Assembly (NCBI GenBank): GCA_024741835.1
Contig: JAENRP010000096.1
Coordinates: 1 to 64,000 of the forward strand
From: Diplocarpon mali
Taxonomy: Eukaryota; Ascomycota; Leotiomycetes; Helotiales; Drepanopezizaceae
Reading direction: 5' to 3'
Length of the DNA: 64,000 bases
Part shown: piece after piece, positions 35,206-48,000 of the stretch
Position numbering within the stretch: position 1 is the stretch's first letter
How the letters are laid out: each line of letters begins with the position of its first letter
The notes under the pieces: generated by a model
Database searches by the model: none
The model's input: the letters and a program-made list of their open reading frames with translations, nothing else
Told to the model about the DNA's origin: nothing
Made by a program: the position numbers and the translations under genes

Positions 35206-37808
35206 TTATATGATCAAGTACAAGCTACACAGAAGGCTGGGCCCAGTGAAGATCCCAATCCAGAAAATGAGGTTTCCAAGAGTTGCTCGGCCCTTCAACC
35301 ATCGCGTGCGGCTCAGTGAAACGAGTGGGAGTTGTAGCATTTGCATCATAAGTAGATATCCACGTAGCTTCTTGAACAAGCACCACATTACTAACTCATC
35401 TGCGGAAGGAGAGTCAGTAATATTTACAGATGCCTCGCGAATGCCCGAAGGTGACTTACGAACACACGCACTGAGGAAGAACGTGATCAGGGTTGCGGTC
35501 TTTTTATTCACCTGCATAGAGGAGATCGAAGAGTGGTAGACGTGACGGAGGAGAAAATTATGAACCTTCATATTGATCAGTCTCACGCCAACATTTTAGC
35601 GAGTGGGTATCTCTCATACCGGTCTATTCCAATCTCTTGCAAATTGATCCCATGATACACTATTCCACCAGTCCGCATAGAAGCCACGATCCGCAAAGAA
35701 GGTAACTTCTGCAAGGAGATTAAGTATCAATTCCCAGATAACATACCAGGTCTGGAATCGTCAGCGAAGCGTCTTCGGCAATAGATATTTCAGACAAACT
35801 CGGAAGCTTACAAGCATGTATTCGGTCATGAAAGGGAACATCAGGTCACTGAGAATCCACGGGAACACTTTGAGCCGCTCTTTTAGAGATAAACCGGCAT
35901 CTTTCATCTCGATGGCCCGAATAACAACGGGATAGATGAAACTCTGGCTGACGAGGTTCATAATAACCTGCAGGTCACCAGATTAGAAACTCCCATTGGC
36001 GTGCAAACATATCGACAAGTTCACTTACCAGGACTCCAAAAACAGCGATGGCCTTCTCAGCAACATAATACCAGTCGATCCGGTCCGATCTAGGGTACTC
36101 GAGTTCATAGACCAGCGTTGGAAGGACAATATATTCGTAGTGATTGGCCACAGTCAGATTATCTGGATACGAATTGCTTCCACTAGGTGACTTCCCCTTC
36201 AGATCTTCGGATAGTGCATCGATCTCCCACTTGATTATGCGCTCGAAGGTGTGTATTTGGTCCACATCTAGAGGCTCGCCTGACTCAATAGCGGCTGCAA
36301 CTTCTTTAATATTTGCTTCTCCCTGATCCAAGGAGTTTCTTCGATATTGTCGCCTTTGATTCAGGTCAGATGCTGTTGGTCGGTTGTTAAGGTAGGATGT
36401 TGACAGAGAAGCAGCCGCTGGGGTAGTTTCAGAGGGGCTCTGGACAGGCTTGGTGTTATCTAGCTGCTTCAGCTTTCGCCGAAGAGTTTCTCGAGACTTG
36501 TAATTCTCAGAAAGATGGCCATTGTCTGACAACGGGTTAGCGCCTACGCTTGCTTCTCTCTGTAGCTGGATCCTGACTTACAGAATGCATAAGAATGCTG
36601 CTTCATCAGCATGACAAGTCCGTGAAGCATGAAGAATACGGTGTGGGTCCATGGCCATTCTCGGAATAGAGTCCAGCCGAGAACCGAAAGAATGTAAAAT
36701 GCTTCCCATACCTACAATCCGCGTCACCCCCAAGAGCTTTAACTTGTAGCCAAGGGACTTACACTTTGGATAATCCATCCCTCCTTATTCCAGCTGATGA
36801 CATTGTTACAAATGAGCTTCTGTAGAACCAGCCCAAAGCCAGTTACTCCACACATTACCCCGTCGGACAAGCCAAGAACCATCACGTCTCGGTGGAACAT
36901 GAGTCCAGCGATTTCATTCGTTCCAAGGATGTTTCCGTACTTCGCCCAGTTTTCGGCAGCTAGTCTAGCACAGTCTGTAGCTCTTGTTAGTGATCTGGAC
37001 TCGAAACTAGATAGCTGGAAGGTCTACTGGCCACTGCTTCTCTTTCCAGCTTGGTTTGGGAGAACATGCAAAAGAAGTGAAGGAAATATGATGAACCTAC
37101 AAAAGGCCGTTCCAAGCCAAAACAACACGAAAAATCCATGGAAAGGCGAGTCCGCGCTGGTGCTATTTTGACGATCGAAAGCTGTAAATCGACGAGTGAA
37201 AACCAGATCACTAAACTTCTTTCTTCTCTTCTTCTCCGGGTTCTTCTCCTGCTCAGGGTTAGGCGCGATGATTACGGCCGAACTTTAGGACTCACTCTCT
37301 CGATTCCAGATTTCAGGATTTCTCTAAGAGCTTGGTCGTCAGCTGTCAGGATACAACGACCCTTTTCATTCAGCTTGTTAAGAGTTACTGGGATGGTCTT
37401 GAGACTTGTCGGATTTGGCCTCGATTTTGAGTGAGGTTTGATATCCTCATAGATTGTATTCCCAGTGGACCCGGTGCCAGACTCTTCCAGCGGCTTCTCG
37501 ATCTCGTCAAATCCTCCTCCTTTTCCACCAACCATGACAGCCGAGAGTTCATGCTTGACAGCATCATAGTCTTCTTCAGAACTATCCGACGTCGTAGGCC
37601 CAGAACTATCTCCTTTGCTCGTGACATCCAGAGCAACCTTCATAGACCGTGGGGAGTTCGAACGGCTGGGAGGTGAGTAAGTGGAATCTATAGCAAGATT
37701 CGCGACTCCGTTTGAATCGAGCTGTCCGACCAACTGGGTTGCTCCTTCTGTCGATGAAGATCGACTCAAGGTGTCTGATGGTGGCAGTACAGAAGCTTGC
37801 CGACTCAT
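35206..37808 (-). CDS. ARE2: Sterol O-acyltransferase (ACAT/ARE, MBOAT family)
   Basis: Nine exons, complement(35206-35399, 35460-35565, 35620-35751, 35812-35967, 36029-36525, 36582-36711, 36763-36974, 37101-37248, 37296-37808), give 695 aa. A Ser-rich cytosolic N-terminus (about 170 residues) precedes multiple membrane spans. Diagnostic MBOAT/ACAT motifs are MKQHSYAF, EYPRSDRIDWYYVAEK, GFYADWWNS (the FYxDWWN signature), DWNRPVHNFLLRHVY and the active-site ACVHELVMW with catalytic His, the last created across an intron. The enzyme esterifies sterols with acyl-CoA in the ER for storage in lipid droplets. A long Ser/Gln-rich loop (exon 5) lies between spans, as in other fungal ARE proteins. ARE1 and ARE2 cannot be told apart here. 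Confidence 0.93.
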
Positions 37809-38187
37809 TGTCAGAAAAAATTCCCGGCCTGAGTCGATAACGCGAAAGAGCGAGGATAGCTCCGATATCAACTCAGTTATGTTGCTCTGATTGGCTACAC
37901 AAAGATGCAGTGCTCGTTTTGTGTAGCATGCAGCTTATTCCGAAGCTTGTTCGGATGAATGTACAATATTGTCGCTTGATCCTCTTGTCAGAATACAGAG
38001 TGACTCGGAATGGAGAATCATACATGAGAATTTTATGCCAGATTGTGTTTGATATGCTTTCAATAAGATATAGCTTGACTTACTAGATGCTAGCCAGTGA
38101 GGCGAAGTAAGGCGCTCGCGAGAGAGGCAAGGCTGAGCTTCCGATCACCAGTGTTGCATCGAGGCTTCCGTATGGGAAGAAAGCGTA
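37809..38187. other. Upstream of sterol acyltransferase
   Basis: 379 bp, likely the sterol acyltransferase promoter. No clear TATA box or repeat. Confidence 0.4.
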
Positions 38188-38979
38188 ATGGCTGTCGTTA
38201 GGCGGTTGGTGCTCCCGTATTACGATGTTCTCAAACCCGATCAAGAAGATATTTGTTATTGCGAGAGCTACTTGTATCTTCGCAAGAGAAGGGGTCGGGG
38301 AGAGGAGTACACGCCTGTTGGAAGAGACGAGTCGCGAGACGACAAGAGACTAGACAATCTCGCCAGTATATTAGACCAAAGCAGCGTACAGCGGATTTGG
38401 CGAAAAGCTGACGAGTGGAACGAAGAAGATTCTCAAGGCGGTTTCAAGCCTATGTGATATTGTAGGCACGTATTTGCGAAGACACCAACCAGCTTTGTGC
38501 TGTTGATCTTGATCGGAGCGGTCGTGTGATATTACAGCAACCCAAGGGACAGGTAAGTACCCAACTTGTTGTGGTACGGTTATTTAAACTTTTCAATACA
38601 GTCCGTAGGACCGTAGGAAGGGGAACGTGGGGACACAGACCGGCTCGGGGCCGAAAGCAAGCGAGTACCCAAGATAGTAACTGAACAATTGCGAAAAGAA
38701 GATCTGGTCCGAAACTGCAAAAGAAATAATATACGCATACAGTTCGGAGAATGCCTTAATGCCGAAGCCTCACAGCGATCTGTACAGCAGGCTCCGGGTG
38801 AAGACGTCCTGGTGAGGGGGAACGGTGTTTTGCAAATAGCGACATCCGAACGAAAGCTTAGCTGGCATATAGATACCTATGCGAGTATTCTGAATGCCAA
38901 TCAACGCGGTACATACAGATGGGAATACGGTGACCAAATACGCGTGTACCAATCCTTACGACAGGAGCTTGTTAAGTAG
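38188..38979 (+). CDS. Possible orphan gene, three exons
   Basis: A tentative model joins 38188-38385, 38466-38552 and 38617-38979 (215 aa, all phase 0). Introns are GTACAG...TATTGTAG and GTAAGT...CCGTAG. Pieces include YYDVLKPDQEDICYCESYLY, ICEDTNQLCAVDLDRSGRV, VTEQLRKEDLVRNCKRNN and LSWHIDTYASILNANQRGTY. The composition is protein-like and hydrophilic, and the second and third exons are fully open, but I recognise no domain. Several acceptors (TACAG, CCGTAG) compete before exon 3. It could equally be a remnant. Confidence 0.35.
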
Positions 38980-39430
38980 AACGGATATATCTACGAAATA
39001 CGACACTTAATAGTACTGGGGACGCAGGACTCCGCATAATTTTGCGCTGGCTCGGACAACGCTCGCATCCATATCGTAATCGTTTGCTGTGAGCCGAAGC
39101 GGTCTCGTTCCACCATCTTCACCCAATCAACCAACAATTTCGGCTCGGAGACCCTTTCAGATGATTCGGAACAGTACAACCGCCGAGTCCCGAGCTGCGG
39201 TCATAAGGGCAAACCAAGTGGGTAATCTATATGCAAAGATTAGTCGTAGGTTCTCGGCGAAATAAGTAATCAGAGTTCACAGCTTCGATTGCTTCTTGAA
39301 ATACGGTAAAGCCCGGGCGCAGTTGGTGTTGCAGTCGTTTCCACCCCGCAAGCGAAAACGTACATATTTTTGGTATCTTCAGGAATCCCGAAGAGTCTGC
39401 ATCCAGCAATTGATCTCGTCCTTCCCTCCC
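38980..39430. other. Intergenic
   Basis: 451 bp between the possible orphan gene and the convergent RING-like gene. Nothing recognised. Confidence 0.4.
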
Positions 39431-40512
39431 TCAGCATTTAAGAAGCCCAGCCGACAGCAATCCAGCCCACGCATTCCCCATACCTCTAGCAACGTCCTCG
39501 GCAGTCTGTCCCTGCTCATCCCTCAAACCCCTGATATCAACACCCTCAGCGGTCCCTCTATCGGCATCCATAGTCTCAGCAGCTTGTATGACCTCACCAG
39601 GGAAAGCATGGGTCTGGGCTGCAGAAGCGAGCCACAACAACAACCAGACAGCCTCTTGTTGAGATCGCTCGATAGCCACGTGTAAGCCTGTCTTCATGCG
39701 ATCCAGTGGATCCTGGAACCGGAGAAGCTCAGCCGGCAACATGTCTCCCTCGTCTGGCTCTGCTACAAGCGCCTTCAGCAGTTCAATAATTCCCGCGACA
39801 TCACCTTCCGCACACATGGCTAGAAGCATTAGAGTCAGTTACCGATTTCACGCGGTAAGAAGATGGAGGATGTACTCATAAAAGCTCTAGCAGGTCTAGC
39901 AGCAGGGTTCGCAACTAAATATGCCTCCTCGGTGACCAACGGAAGGATATCAAGGTTTTCTTGAACACCACCTTCGTTGTGATATCTCGTCAAGACGAGT
40001 GGCTGGGGAGGGTTTGGTTGTAAGATGCTATTCGTTGCAGACGGACCTGGCGCCGTGGTCACGATCGATCTTTGACATACTGGGCAGGCGAGGTCAAGAG
40101 CGATTTGAGGAGATTCGTCAAGCAGACATTGCCTAAGTACGATGTTAACACTCAGCGCTCCTGTCATCAATTCGAAGGTGTCGCAAGCCAGAGCATTTTC
40201 GGGATTGTCTTTTATCAACAAGCGAAGCTCACAGTTCCGCATCGAGCGTAAGCTCACGTGACACCGAAAAGGCCCTCAAGGTGCTTCCACTGGGCAATTT
40301 CGTCTCAATTCCTCAAACCTCAAGGGTCGAGAAGTCAAGGACGCGGAACTCTTGAGCAAGGGGACGCACCAGTGGAAGTGACAGCCGCAAACAAGTAGCA
40401 GGTCATCAGGCGCCGAAGAGCCTTGGCCAACAGCGGGGGAATTCGCCTCGTCAAAGGACTCCGGATCCAGCTCGACCACGAGCGGCTGCTCGCAAGACTT
40501 GCATTTCGCCAT
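39431..40512 (-). CDS. RING-like zinc-binding plus ankyrin-like protein
   Basis: Three exons, complement(39431-39819, 39876-40132, 40370-40512), give 262 aa. The N-terminus has CKSCEQPL, then LLLVCGCHFHW joined across a 237-nt intron to QCLLDES and LACPVCQRSI. This C-x2-C, C-x-C-x-H, C-x2-C spacing suits a RING-type zinc fold. The C-terminal half is helical, with DVAGIIELLKALV, KTGLHVAIERSQQEAVWLLL and DEQGQTAEDVARGMGN, which resemble two to three degenerate ankyrin repeats. A ubiquitin-ligase-like role is possible but unproven, and I know no named orthologue. The long first intron is atypical of the window. Confidence 0.75.
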
Positions 40513-40916
40513 CTTGGATCAGAAACGTCGGGGTGCGGTAGAGTGATGTTAAGAAGACGATGTGTGGGGGTGTTGAGTAGTCCTGGATTGTTGTCGCTGA
40601 CTGAAAGGTTTTGGCAAATTGTTCCCCGGCATTTTCTGTTAGTGACGACCCGCAAAGTCAACAAACAGTAGAAATAAAACGATTCACTGCTACTGTGTTT
40701 AAACATAAATCATAATGCTCAATCTGATGTGTCCTACCAATCATTAAGTGCGTTCCTGATTTGCCGGCTGTGGTTCCGTTCGCTCTGCTCAATAATATCT
40801 ATTTTCTATGTTTATCGTACGTAGTCTATTCTGGTATTCCCAAGAGATGTCTCCCCAGTCAAATCGCCAGACCGACGAGCAAATGGCCCTTCCTTCCACA
40901 AGAATCCTCCCTACCT
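40513..40916. other. Intergenic
   Basis: 404 bp upstream of the RING-like gene and downstream of the thioesterase. Nothing recognised. Confidence 0.4.
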
Positions 40917-41396
40917 TCATGGCTTGGAATCAACTGGCTTTGGTTCGAGTGGCTTCGGCTGCGATATATATTTTGTGTGGGACGCCGTTATAATCACAGG
41001 TCCCGGCTTTCCATCAACCAGTTTCAAAATCCTAATCGTGGTAAAAGCGACTGACCTTCCAACCTTGTGAGCCAGGGCTTCAACTTCAATCGTCTCCCCA
41101 ACTTGAGCAGTCCCAATGTAGGTGATATGTATATCAATGCTGGCTCCGGTCTTCTCCATCCCGTGTGTAGCGATTGCCAAACCCCCACTCCAGTCAACGA
41201 TTGCAGCGCTCACAGCCCCGTGTATTGTTCCTCTTGAGTTGACGTGATTGTTCTCAAGAGTCAGACGGGCCGCAACGCTCCCTCTGGTCGCAGATACCAA
41301 CTCGACATCAGAGAGTAGGAAGTCGTATATTGGACTGTTTCCCCGCATTCTCTCCCATACGCCCTTGACATGCTCGAGTTCGGCCGAAGAGGCCAT
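40917..41396 (-). CDS. Hotdog-fold acyl-CoA thioesterase (4HBT/PaaI-like)
   Basis: A single exon of 159 aa, usual for small hotdog thioesterases. The central helix motif NSRGTIHGAVSAAIVDW contains the HGxxSAxxD pattern with catalytic Asp. IDIHITYIGTAQVGETIEVE and VAFTTIRILKLVDGKP form the following strands. It is closest to the PaaI/ACOT13 subgroup that hydrolyses acyl- or aromatic acyl-CoA. The C-terminal tail (QPKPLEPKPVDSKP) is low complexity. It is divergent from fimbrin. Confidence 0.87.
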   Translation of the reverse strand: MASSAELEHVKGVWERMRGNSPIYDFLLSDVELVSATRGSVAARLTLENNHVNSRGTIHGAVSAAIVDWSGGLAIATHGMEKTGASIDIHITYIGTAQVGETIEVEALAHKVGRSVAFTTIRILKLVDGKPGPVIITASHTKYISQPKPLEPKPVDSKP

Positions 41397-42053
41397 CGAA
41401 ATGCTTGGAAGGATGCTTAGAGTTGACGGGTGGGAAGAGTCGTCGAGTCTCGAGCGTCGTCAGCAGCGGCGGACGGATCTCGGTGTCACGGTCCTGTTGA
41501 AGCTGGTAATGGGCCAGTCAGCTGTGTCAAAGCAATAAAGAACGAGCCGCTCTTTTTCTCTCGCGCGCGATAGTATACCAAATAGATTTTGCTATATCAC
41601 TTGGCGGGTAGACGTAATGATAACCGGAATTAGAGCTGGACAGCCTAGGAACGAATGGCAGGGTACATCGACGATGGTTGTTCACAGGGATCAAACGCCA
41701 ATGCCTAAAATTGCGTGGACGCCCGATCGTGGCGGGGTCAAGCGAAGTTGGTAGGAAGCAACGCTGCTCCGACTCTTCACTCTTTTGATTCCTCCATACT
41801 TTGCATGAAGTGAAAATCTCTGCCCTTTTCACCGTTGATTCCGAGTATCTTGGGAATCAAATCCCGGGACAATCACAGAAGGCGACCCTTATTGCTAGAG
41901 CACGTTGACCTTGATTCGCGACAGCAAGCTTTCCCGTCGTCAAACTACCCCTCGTTGCGCGATTCGACGGCACACTCTAACGACAACCCGAGGATTTTAA
42001 GGCCAGGCAACGAATTGTAGGCTACTTGGCAACTAGTATTCGGATTTTTCGGT
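41397..42053. promoter_or_regulatory. Divergent promoter, thioesterase / fimbrin
   Basis: 657 bp between two head-to-head starts. A minus-strand open frame at 41527-41832 shows no domain. No TATA box noticed. Confidence 0.4.
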
Positions 42054-44382
42054 ATGAACGTCATTAAACTTCAGAGGTTTGTTGTCCACGACTTCCACGG
42101 CGTCCATGGCTTTCCACGCTGACCGTTTGTTTCTCCCAGGAAATATCCTCAATTTGCTCAAGATGAGGTCTTTGGCCTACAAGATGCCTTTCGAAAGTTG
42201 GATATAGAGGATAAGGGCTATATCGACGAGGCGACGGCGATCAAGGCGACGCAGGCGAGCGAGAGACAACCATATGATGTGGTCCGGCAGGCTCTGAAAG
42301 AGGTAGAACTGGATTCTTCAAGGCGAGTGGAACTTGATGATTACTTCGGAGTAAGTCACCATCGTTGTTCGAACTTCTGCGTTTGGCTCTACAGAAGCTA
42401 GGCACTCGCTGAGTGGCCCAATATCCAGCTACTTGGAAAATACTCACGAAGTTTCCTGGAAACAGCAGATTTGCGTCATGCAGTGGTCGAAACATTGGTT
42501 TTTGGTTTATGGGTTTACACTCTAGAGGAGACTGGCTAATGCTATTATTTTCTCTCGCAGCTTATTGCCAAACTCCGAGAATCATCACCGGCGCAAAAGC
42601 GCATGTCTACTGGCCCTGCATCGCCGGCACGCGCTGGTATCGTTTCTCAGAAAACAGGTGGTGGGCATGCTTCAAAGACAAGCGTTAGCGGACGGATTCA
42701 AGTCCAGGGGTCTTCTTCCAATGTCACGCATACCATCAACGAAGATGAGAGAACGGAGTTCACTCGCCATATCAACGCTGTTCTAGCTGGCGATCCGGAT
42801 ATAGGAAATCGCTTGCCATTCCCAACGGATACATTTGAGATGTTCGACGAGTGCAAAGATGGGCTTGTGTTAGCGAAATTGATCAATGACAGCGTCCCCG
42901 ATACTATCGATGAGCGTGTACTCAACCGGGCGGGAAAGAAAATCAAAACCCTCAATGCATTTCATATGACAGAGAACAACAACATCGTTATCGAATCTGC
43001 GAAGGGTATTGGTTGCTCTGTGGTGAACATCGGGAGTGGAGATATCATCGAGGTCCGAGAGCATTTGATCTTAGGTTTGATCTGGCAGGTTATCCGAAGA
43101 GGTCTTCTTGGAAAGATCGACATCAAGCTTCATCCTGAACTATACCGGCTTTTGGAAGAAGACGAGACCCTGGAGCAGTTCTTGAGATTACCCCCCGAGC
43201 AAATCCTATTGCGATGGGTGAATTATCATCTGAAGGCTGCAAACTGGCCCCGCAGGTATGACGATTCGTTTTAAATATTGAGAGAAGGCAAATCTAACTC
43301 TGCCATAGAGTAGCAAACTTCTCTACCGATGTAAAAGATGCAGAAAATTATACTGTCCTCCTCGCCCAGATCGCGCCGGATCAATGCAGCCGAGGTCCCC
43401 TACAGACGCGTGATCTCCTGCAAAGAGCCGAGCAGGTTCTCCAAAACGCCGATACCCTTCGGTGCCGCAAATTCCTGACTCCCACCTCCCTCGTGGCCGG
43501 AAACCCGAAACTTAACCTTGCTTTTGTTGCGAACTTGTTCAATACCCATCCTGCGTTGGACCCCATTACTGAAGAGGACAAGCTTCAAGTCGATGACTTC
43601 GATGCAGAGGGCGAACGAGAAGCCCGAGTCTTCACTCTCTGGCTCAACAGTTTGGATGTTCAACCACCCGTCAACTCGCTCTATGATGATTTGCGAGATG
43701 GTACCATTCTTTTACAAGCATACGACAAGGTTATCAGAGGCTCGGTCAACTGGCGTCATGTCAACAAGGCTCCGACACACGGAGGAGAAATATCGAGGTT
43801 CAAGGCGGTTGAGAACACAAACTACGCAATAGAACTCGGCAAACAGAACCGTTTCTCGCTTGTCGGTGTTCAGGGAGCAGACATCACTGACGGCCAACGC
43901 ACTCTGACACTGGGTCTCGTCTGGCAACTCATGCGCAAAGACATCTCCGAGACCCTTTCAGCCCTCGCCCAACGCCTCGGCAAGCGTGAGATTACTGACG
44001 CGGAAATGGTCAAATGGGCGAATGGAATGGCTCAGAAGGGGGGGAAGAGCTCTTCTGTCCGCTCGTTCAATGACTCCTCGATAGGGACCGGCAACTTCCT
44101 CCTGGATGTCTTGAACGGGATGAAGAGCAACTATGTCGATTATGAGCTAGTGACGCCGGGTCGAACCGACGACGATGCGTACTTGAACGCCAAGCTCAGT
44201 ATCAGTATCGCTAGGAAGATGGGCGCCACAATTTGGCTGGTTCCGGAGGATATTTGCCAGGTCCGAAGTCGTTTGGTGACCACCTTCATCGGTATGTTTG
44301 TTATCGTTGAATTAGTCCTGGTACCCGAATCCCACTAATTTTCTCAGGTTCTTTAATGGCAACGCACGAGAAGATGCGGTGA
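42054..44382 (+). CDS. SAC6: Fimbrin/plastin, actin-bundling protein
   Basis: Five exons (42054-42076, 42140-42350, 42561-43255, 43309-44291, 44348-44382) give 648 aa, the usual fimbrin size. An N-terminal EF-hand-like headpiece (AFRKLDIEDKGYIDEATAIK) lacks most calcium ligands, as in many fungi. Four calponin-homology domains in two actin-binding modules follow: DGLVLAKLINDSVPDTIDER, GLIWQVIRRGLLGKIDIK, QILLRWVNYHLKAANWPRR, TLWLNSLDVQPPVNSLYDDL, LVWQLMRKDISETL and DVLNGMKSNYVDYELVTPG. The C-terminus is IWLVPEDICQVRSRLVTTFI then GSLMATHEKMR after the last intron. It crosslinks actin filaments at endocytic patches and rings. First and last exons are short (23 and 35 nt). Confidence 0.96.
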
Positions 44383-45026
44383 GGTTGGTGATTGTGCTAG
44401 TACGGGGTGATGTGCGAGTATGATCTTCAGAAAATCGGGCGGGCAACTCGTAGGCAAGGCAGGCGGCTGGAGAGAAAAGTCTTTCTGTGGATAACCGACC
44501 ACGAGCAACAAGAACATATCCCCTCCTTGTGTGAATCCAGGTTGCGTGAAGAGTGGTCTCGGTCATGAGGTAGGACAATGATGTGGTTGCAAAGCCGTTG
44601 ATTTCACAACCCGAGTCAAAACGAATAATGCCAACGTATCAAGAATCTGAACGGTTGAATGCTGCTTCTGCACAGCTCCCACTCACATGCACTTGTACAC
44701 TATTCTAGCGATATCGGCCAAGCTATTCTCTAAACAGGCGTGCCATGCTCTCTTGGCTATACAAAAAGATCATGTCGCTCAGGATGTAGGTATAAAAGCA
44801 ACGTAGTATGTCACTAGGTATCTTTCGTCGCGCGACCGTCAAAGGGCATCTTTCAAATGAAAACAGGTTTTCCGAAAAAAAAAAAAAAAAAAAAAAATCT
44901 CGTCGTGCGCCAGCCATCCACCAGTCATGGCTCCGTCAAATCACCCACCCCCCCGCTCTTGTCGGGAGCCGTCATCCCACACGAGAGGCTCCACCGGTTG
45001 CTGGCCGCACGGTCGAATCGAGTCCG
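44383..45026. other. Convergent intergenic with A23 tract
   Basis: 644 bp between fimbrin and the MIT-domain gene, containing a 23-nt poly(A) run at 44875-44897. No gene. Confidence 0.5.
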
Positions 45027-48000
45027 CTATATATTCACCCACTCACTCCCGCGCTTGATGAACTTGTCCAGAAGCAAGGCGACATCCTGCAGGACAAATC
45101 GGCAGATGTAGAAGCCGAAGAACTCGGCGGCGTGCCGGGTACACAGCTCCAGTCCAACTTGGGTCTTGTCTGCGTGTCTCAGTCCAGGGTCCTCGACCTG
45201 GCGAGCGATCTGATCTGGGGTATCGCGTTAGCGCCAAGACGAATGGCATGCTCCGGCGCGCGCGGTCAACTCACCTATGGTTTGGGCGGCTTCAAAGAGC
45301 CTTGCCAGTGCACTCATGTAATTCGCGTTTGGGCCTGAGAACTGGAGGTGGCCAACGTCACGCTTCGCGAATCGAACCTTCGCCACGGAGTGCGAAGTCA
45401 TGGGCAACGTCGCCATGGTCAAGCCTTCCTTCGGCCCCTCTGGAGGCCCTTTGCTGGTGTAGCCGCTCGACAGCGCAACGCCCGAGCTCTTGGGTCGCAG
45501 TCGACGCCAGGAGAAAGACGACGATTTGCTAGACGTCCCACTCGCCTTCGACGCGGTACTGCTCGGTTCGGGCTCGCCTCCAACGGCGGCGTCCTTGAAC
45601 ATGCCCCCGGAGCCTTGGATACCCACGTCACTCCCCAGCTTCTTTGTGAGGGTTATCTGCGCTTGTTCGAAAACCGCCTCCAGAGCCTGCATCTCTTCCA
45701 AGACGGCATCGGCATCGAGAGCGTCGACGCGTGCCAGCTTCACGAGTGCTGCGGTCAGGAAATCGCATTGGGCAATCTTGTCCTCGAGCGCCTTGATCTT
45801 GACACCCTTCACCCGCCATACGTCGCGAGGCACAAACAGCTTGGTCGACAGGTACCCTCCTCGAGGATGCGATATCGTTTGATAGAGAGCGCGCATGAGC
45901 CAGAATGGCCGGAGGAGGTACTCGGTCGGGCATGGCTCCAACGGGATGGGCGCCCCCGCGCAGAGAGGATTTGGCGAGCCCGGGCTCTCGGGCGAGTGGA
46001 TATCGCCGTCGAAGAGGTACATCCCTCCCGTCGGCATCCCGTTCGTCTTTTCCAGAAAGGCTGCGGCCATGGGAGTTGGGAGCGCAGGGATGGCAGGAAG
46101 CTTCCCATTTGGCTCGCGTCCGCTGAGCTGGGAGGTCCCCGGGGTGATCGGAGAGATGTCAGAGCCACCATCGTCGGCGTTGGAGACCGAGAGATTCCTG
46201 CTCTTCAGATTCTTCAAGCTTGACGAGGAGAAGTTCTTGCGCAAGCCCCCTCGTGACTGGGCCCCGCCCGGGGAGTCGGATAGAGGTCCCTGGTCGCTTT
46301 CGTTGGTCAGAGTTTGATGCAGCGTCGGCGTCGGCGGCGAAACCAGCTCGGTAGGACTCGCCGCCCCGGGCAGGGGAGATGAGGCTTGCCGGGCGGAGTG
46401 CGATCCCACGAGTCGACCCGGGGCGGCGGGTAGCGGCTGTCCCTGCGCAGGCAGACCCGCGGTCTTGGGATGAGCGGGGTCCGAGCTCTCCGGGAGACGT
46501 GGTGGGGGCACGGGGGGAGGGAGCGAGATTTTCCTCGCCGTCGTCTCGATCTTGAGTTGCTTCGTATTCTGCCCAGAGAGCCGCCGGTTCCTCACCGAGC
46601 TGGGGGCCGGGGCGGGGTGCTGCTGGGGGCCGGGGTTCGGCGGTGGTGGAAGGGCTTGTGAGGGTGGAGGGTGCAGCGGGTGTGCCGTCTTCGGTGGCAT
46701 CACGGGCAGGAGAGGCAGCATCGAAGCTTCGGCGACGGTCGAAAGTGTACTCCCGGCGGTGGTGGGATCCGACCCGATAGAACTCTTCCACGTCCGGCCC
46801 GAGAGACCACTCGAATCCGATTCCCGCGGCAAGGCTGACTTGGACTGCAAGCCAAACTCGAAGTCATCCATCGCGTAGCCCCTGGTCATTTCTTGGAGCA
46901 TCCGCTCCTCTTCTTCCGACTCGTTGGCGTCGTACTCGCCGTCGAGACCCTCGAGGTCTTCCCGCTGTCGCTGCAGAGACCGCTTCCTCTCCATCTCACG
47001 GGCGGCGTGGATGGCGGCTTCACGCTCCGTCTGGCGCACTCTCTCCTTCGCCAATTCCACCTTCCGCCGGACATGCGCGACAAGCTCGTCGTCGTCGCCG
47101 TCGTAGTCATAGTGCACCAGTTCCTGCGCGCTCGTGGGTTCGAGGCCCTCGTCATACGCGGCTTCAATCGCGGCGTCTAGAGCCGTGTCGAATTCGATTT
47201 CCGTCGCGCCGCTCGGCGCCCGGATCCGCTTCCTCCGGACTCCCATGGACGAGGTCCTGGAGTGGACCGAGGAGGCCGTCGAATCCCCTGATTCGTCTAT
47301 CGTGTCCAGCCACGACATGGATTCATTACTCGCCGCTCTGGTGTGCCCCTTGGCCGCGGACGACCCTGGGAGATCCGGAGCTAGTCGGTCGGAGGCCGGT
47401 GGTCGCGGATGAGCGCCCGAGGCTCCATGGTCCGGAGGTGGGGAGGGGCGGCGAGGCGAGAGGGGCGGCGGCATGTAGTGGTTATCCATGGGCGGCGCAA
47501 GGTCCGCGTCCGTGGCGAGGATGCGCTCTCGCATCATCGGAGACTTGGGATGAGATCGCCCGCCGTGCTGGTCCGAGAGGTGCGTGGGCCGGTACTGGGA
47601 CGTGTCCAGGCCCGATGGTACCAGGGAGTCTCTCCGCCGGGGGAGGTGCGCGCCCGCTACGGCCCGGCTTTCATGCGACTCGGGCGCGTACGGTGGCTCC
47701 CGGCCGGTCCTCGTCGCCGTCGTCGTCGACGTTCCGCTGGGCGCCGGACCTTCGCTCTCGTTTCTCCCTGGCCGGCCAGCTCCCCCGTCTCTCCCGTCGC
47801 CGCTCTCCGGTCGCGCCGGGAGAGCCTTGCCGTCGTCGTCGAGGTGAGGAGCGATGTTCCGGAGCTCGCTGATCCGACTGGTGTAGGTATTACGCTAGGG
47901 AGTCAGCAACAGTTGCATCGTGGGATCGGTCAACCCACTATCGCTTCCAACTTCCGCCGGTCGTCATCTCCGGAGCTACGCATCATGACCTGCTGGAGGA

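Noticed and set aside
45348..46223. 291-codon plus-strand frame
   Set aside because: Antisense to the conserved C-terminal exon of the MIT gene, with no motif.
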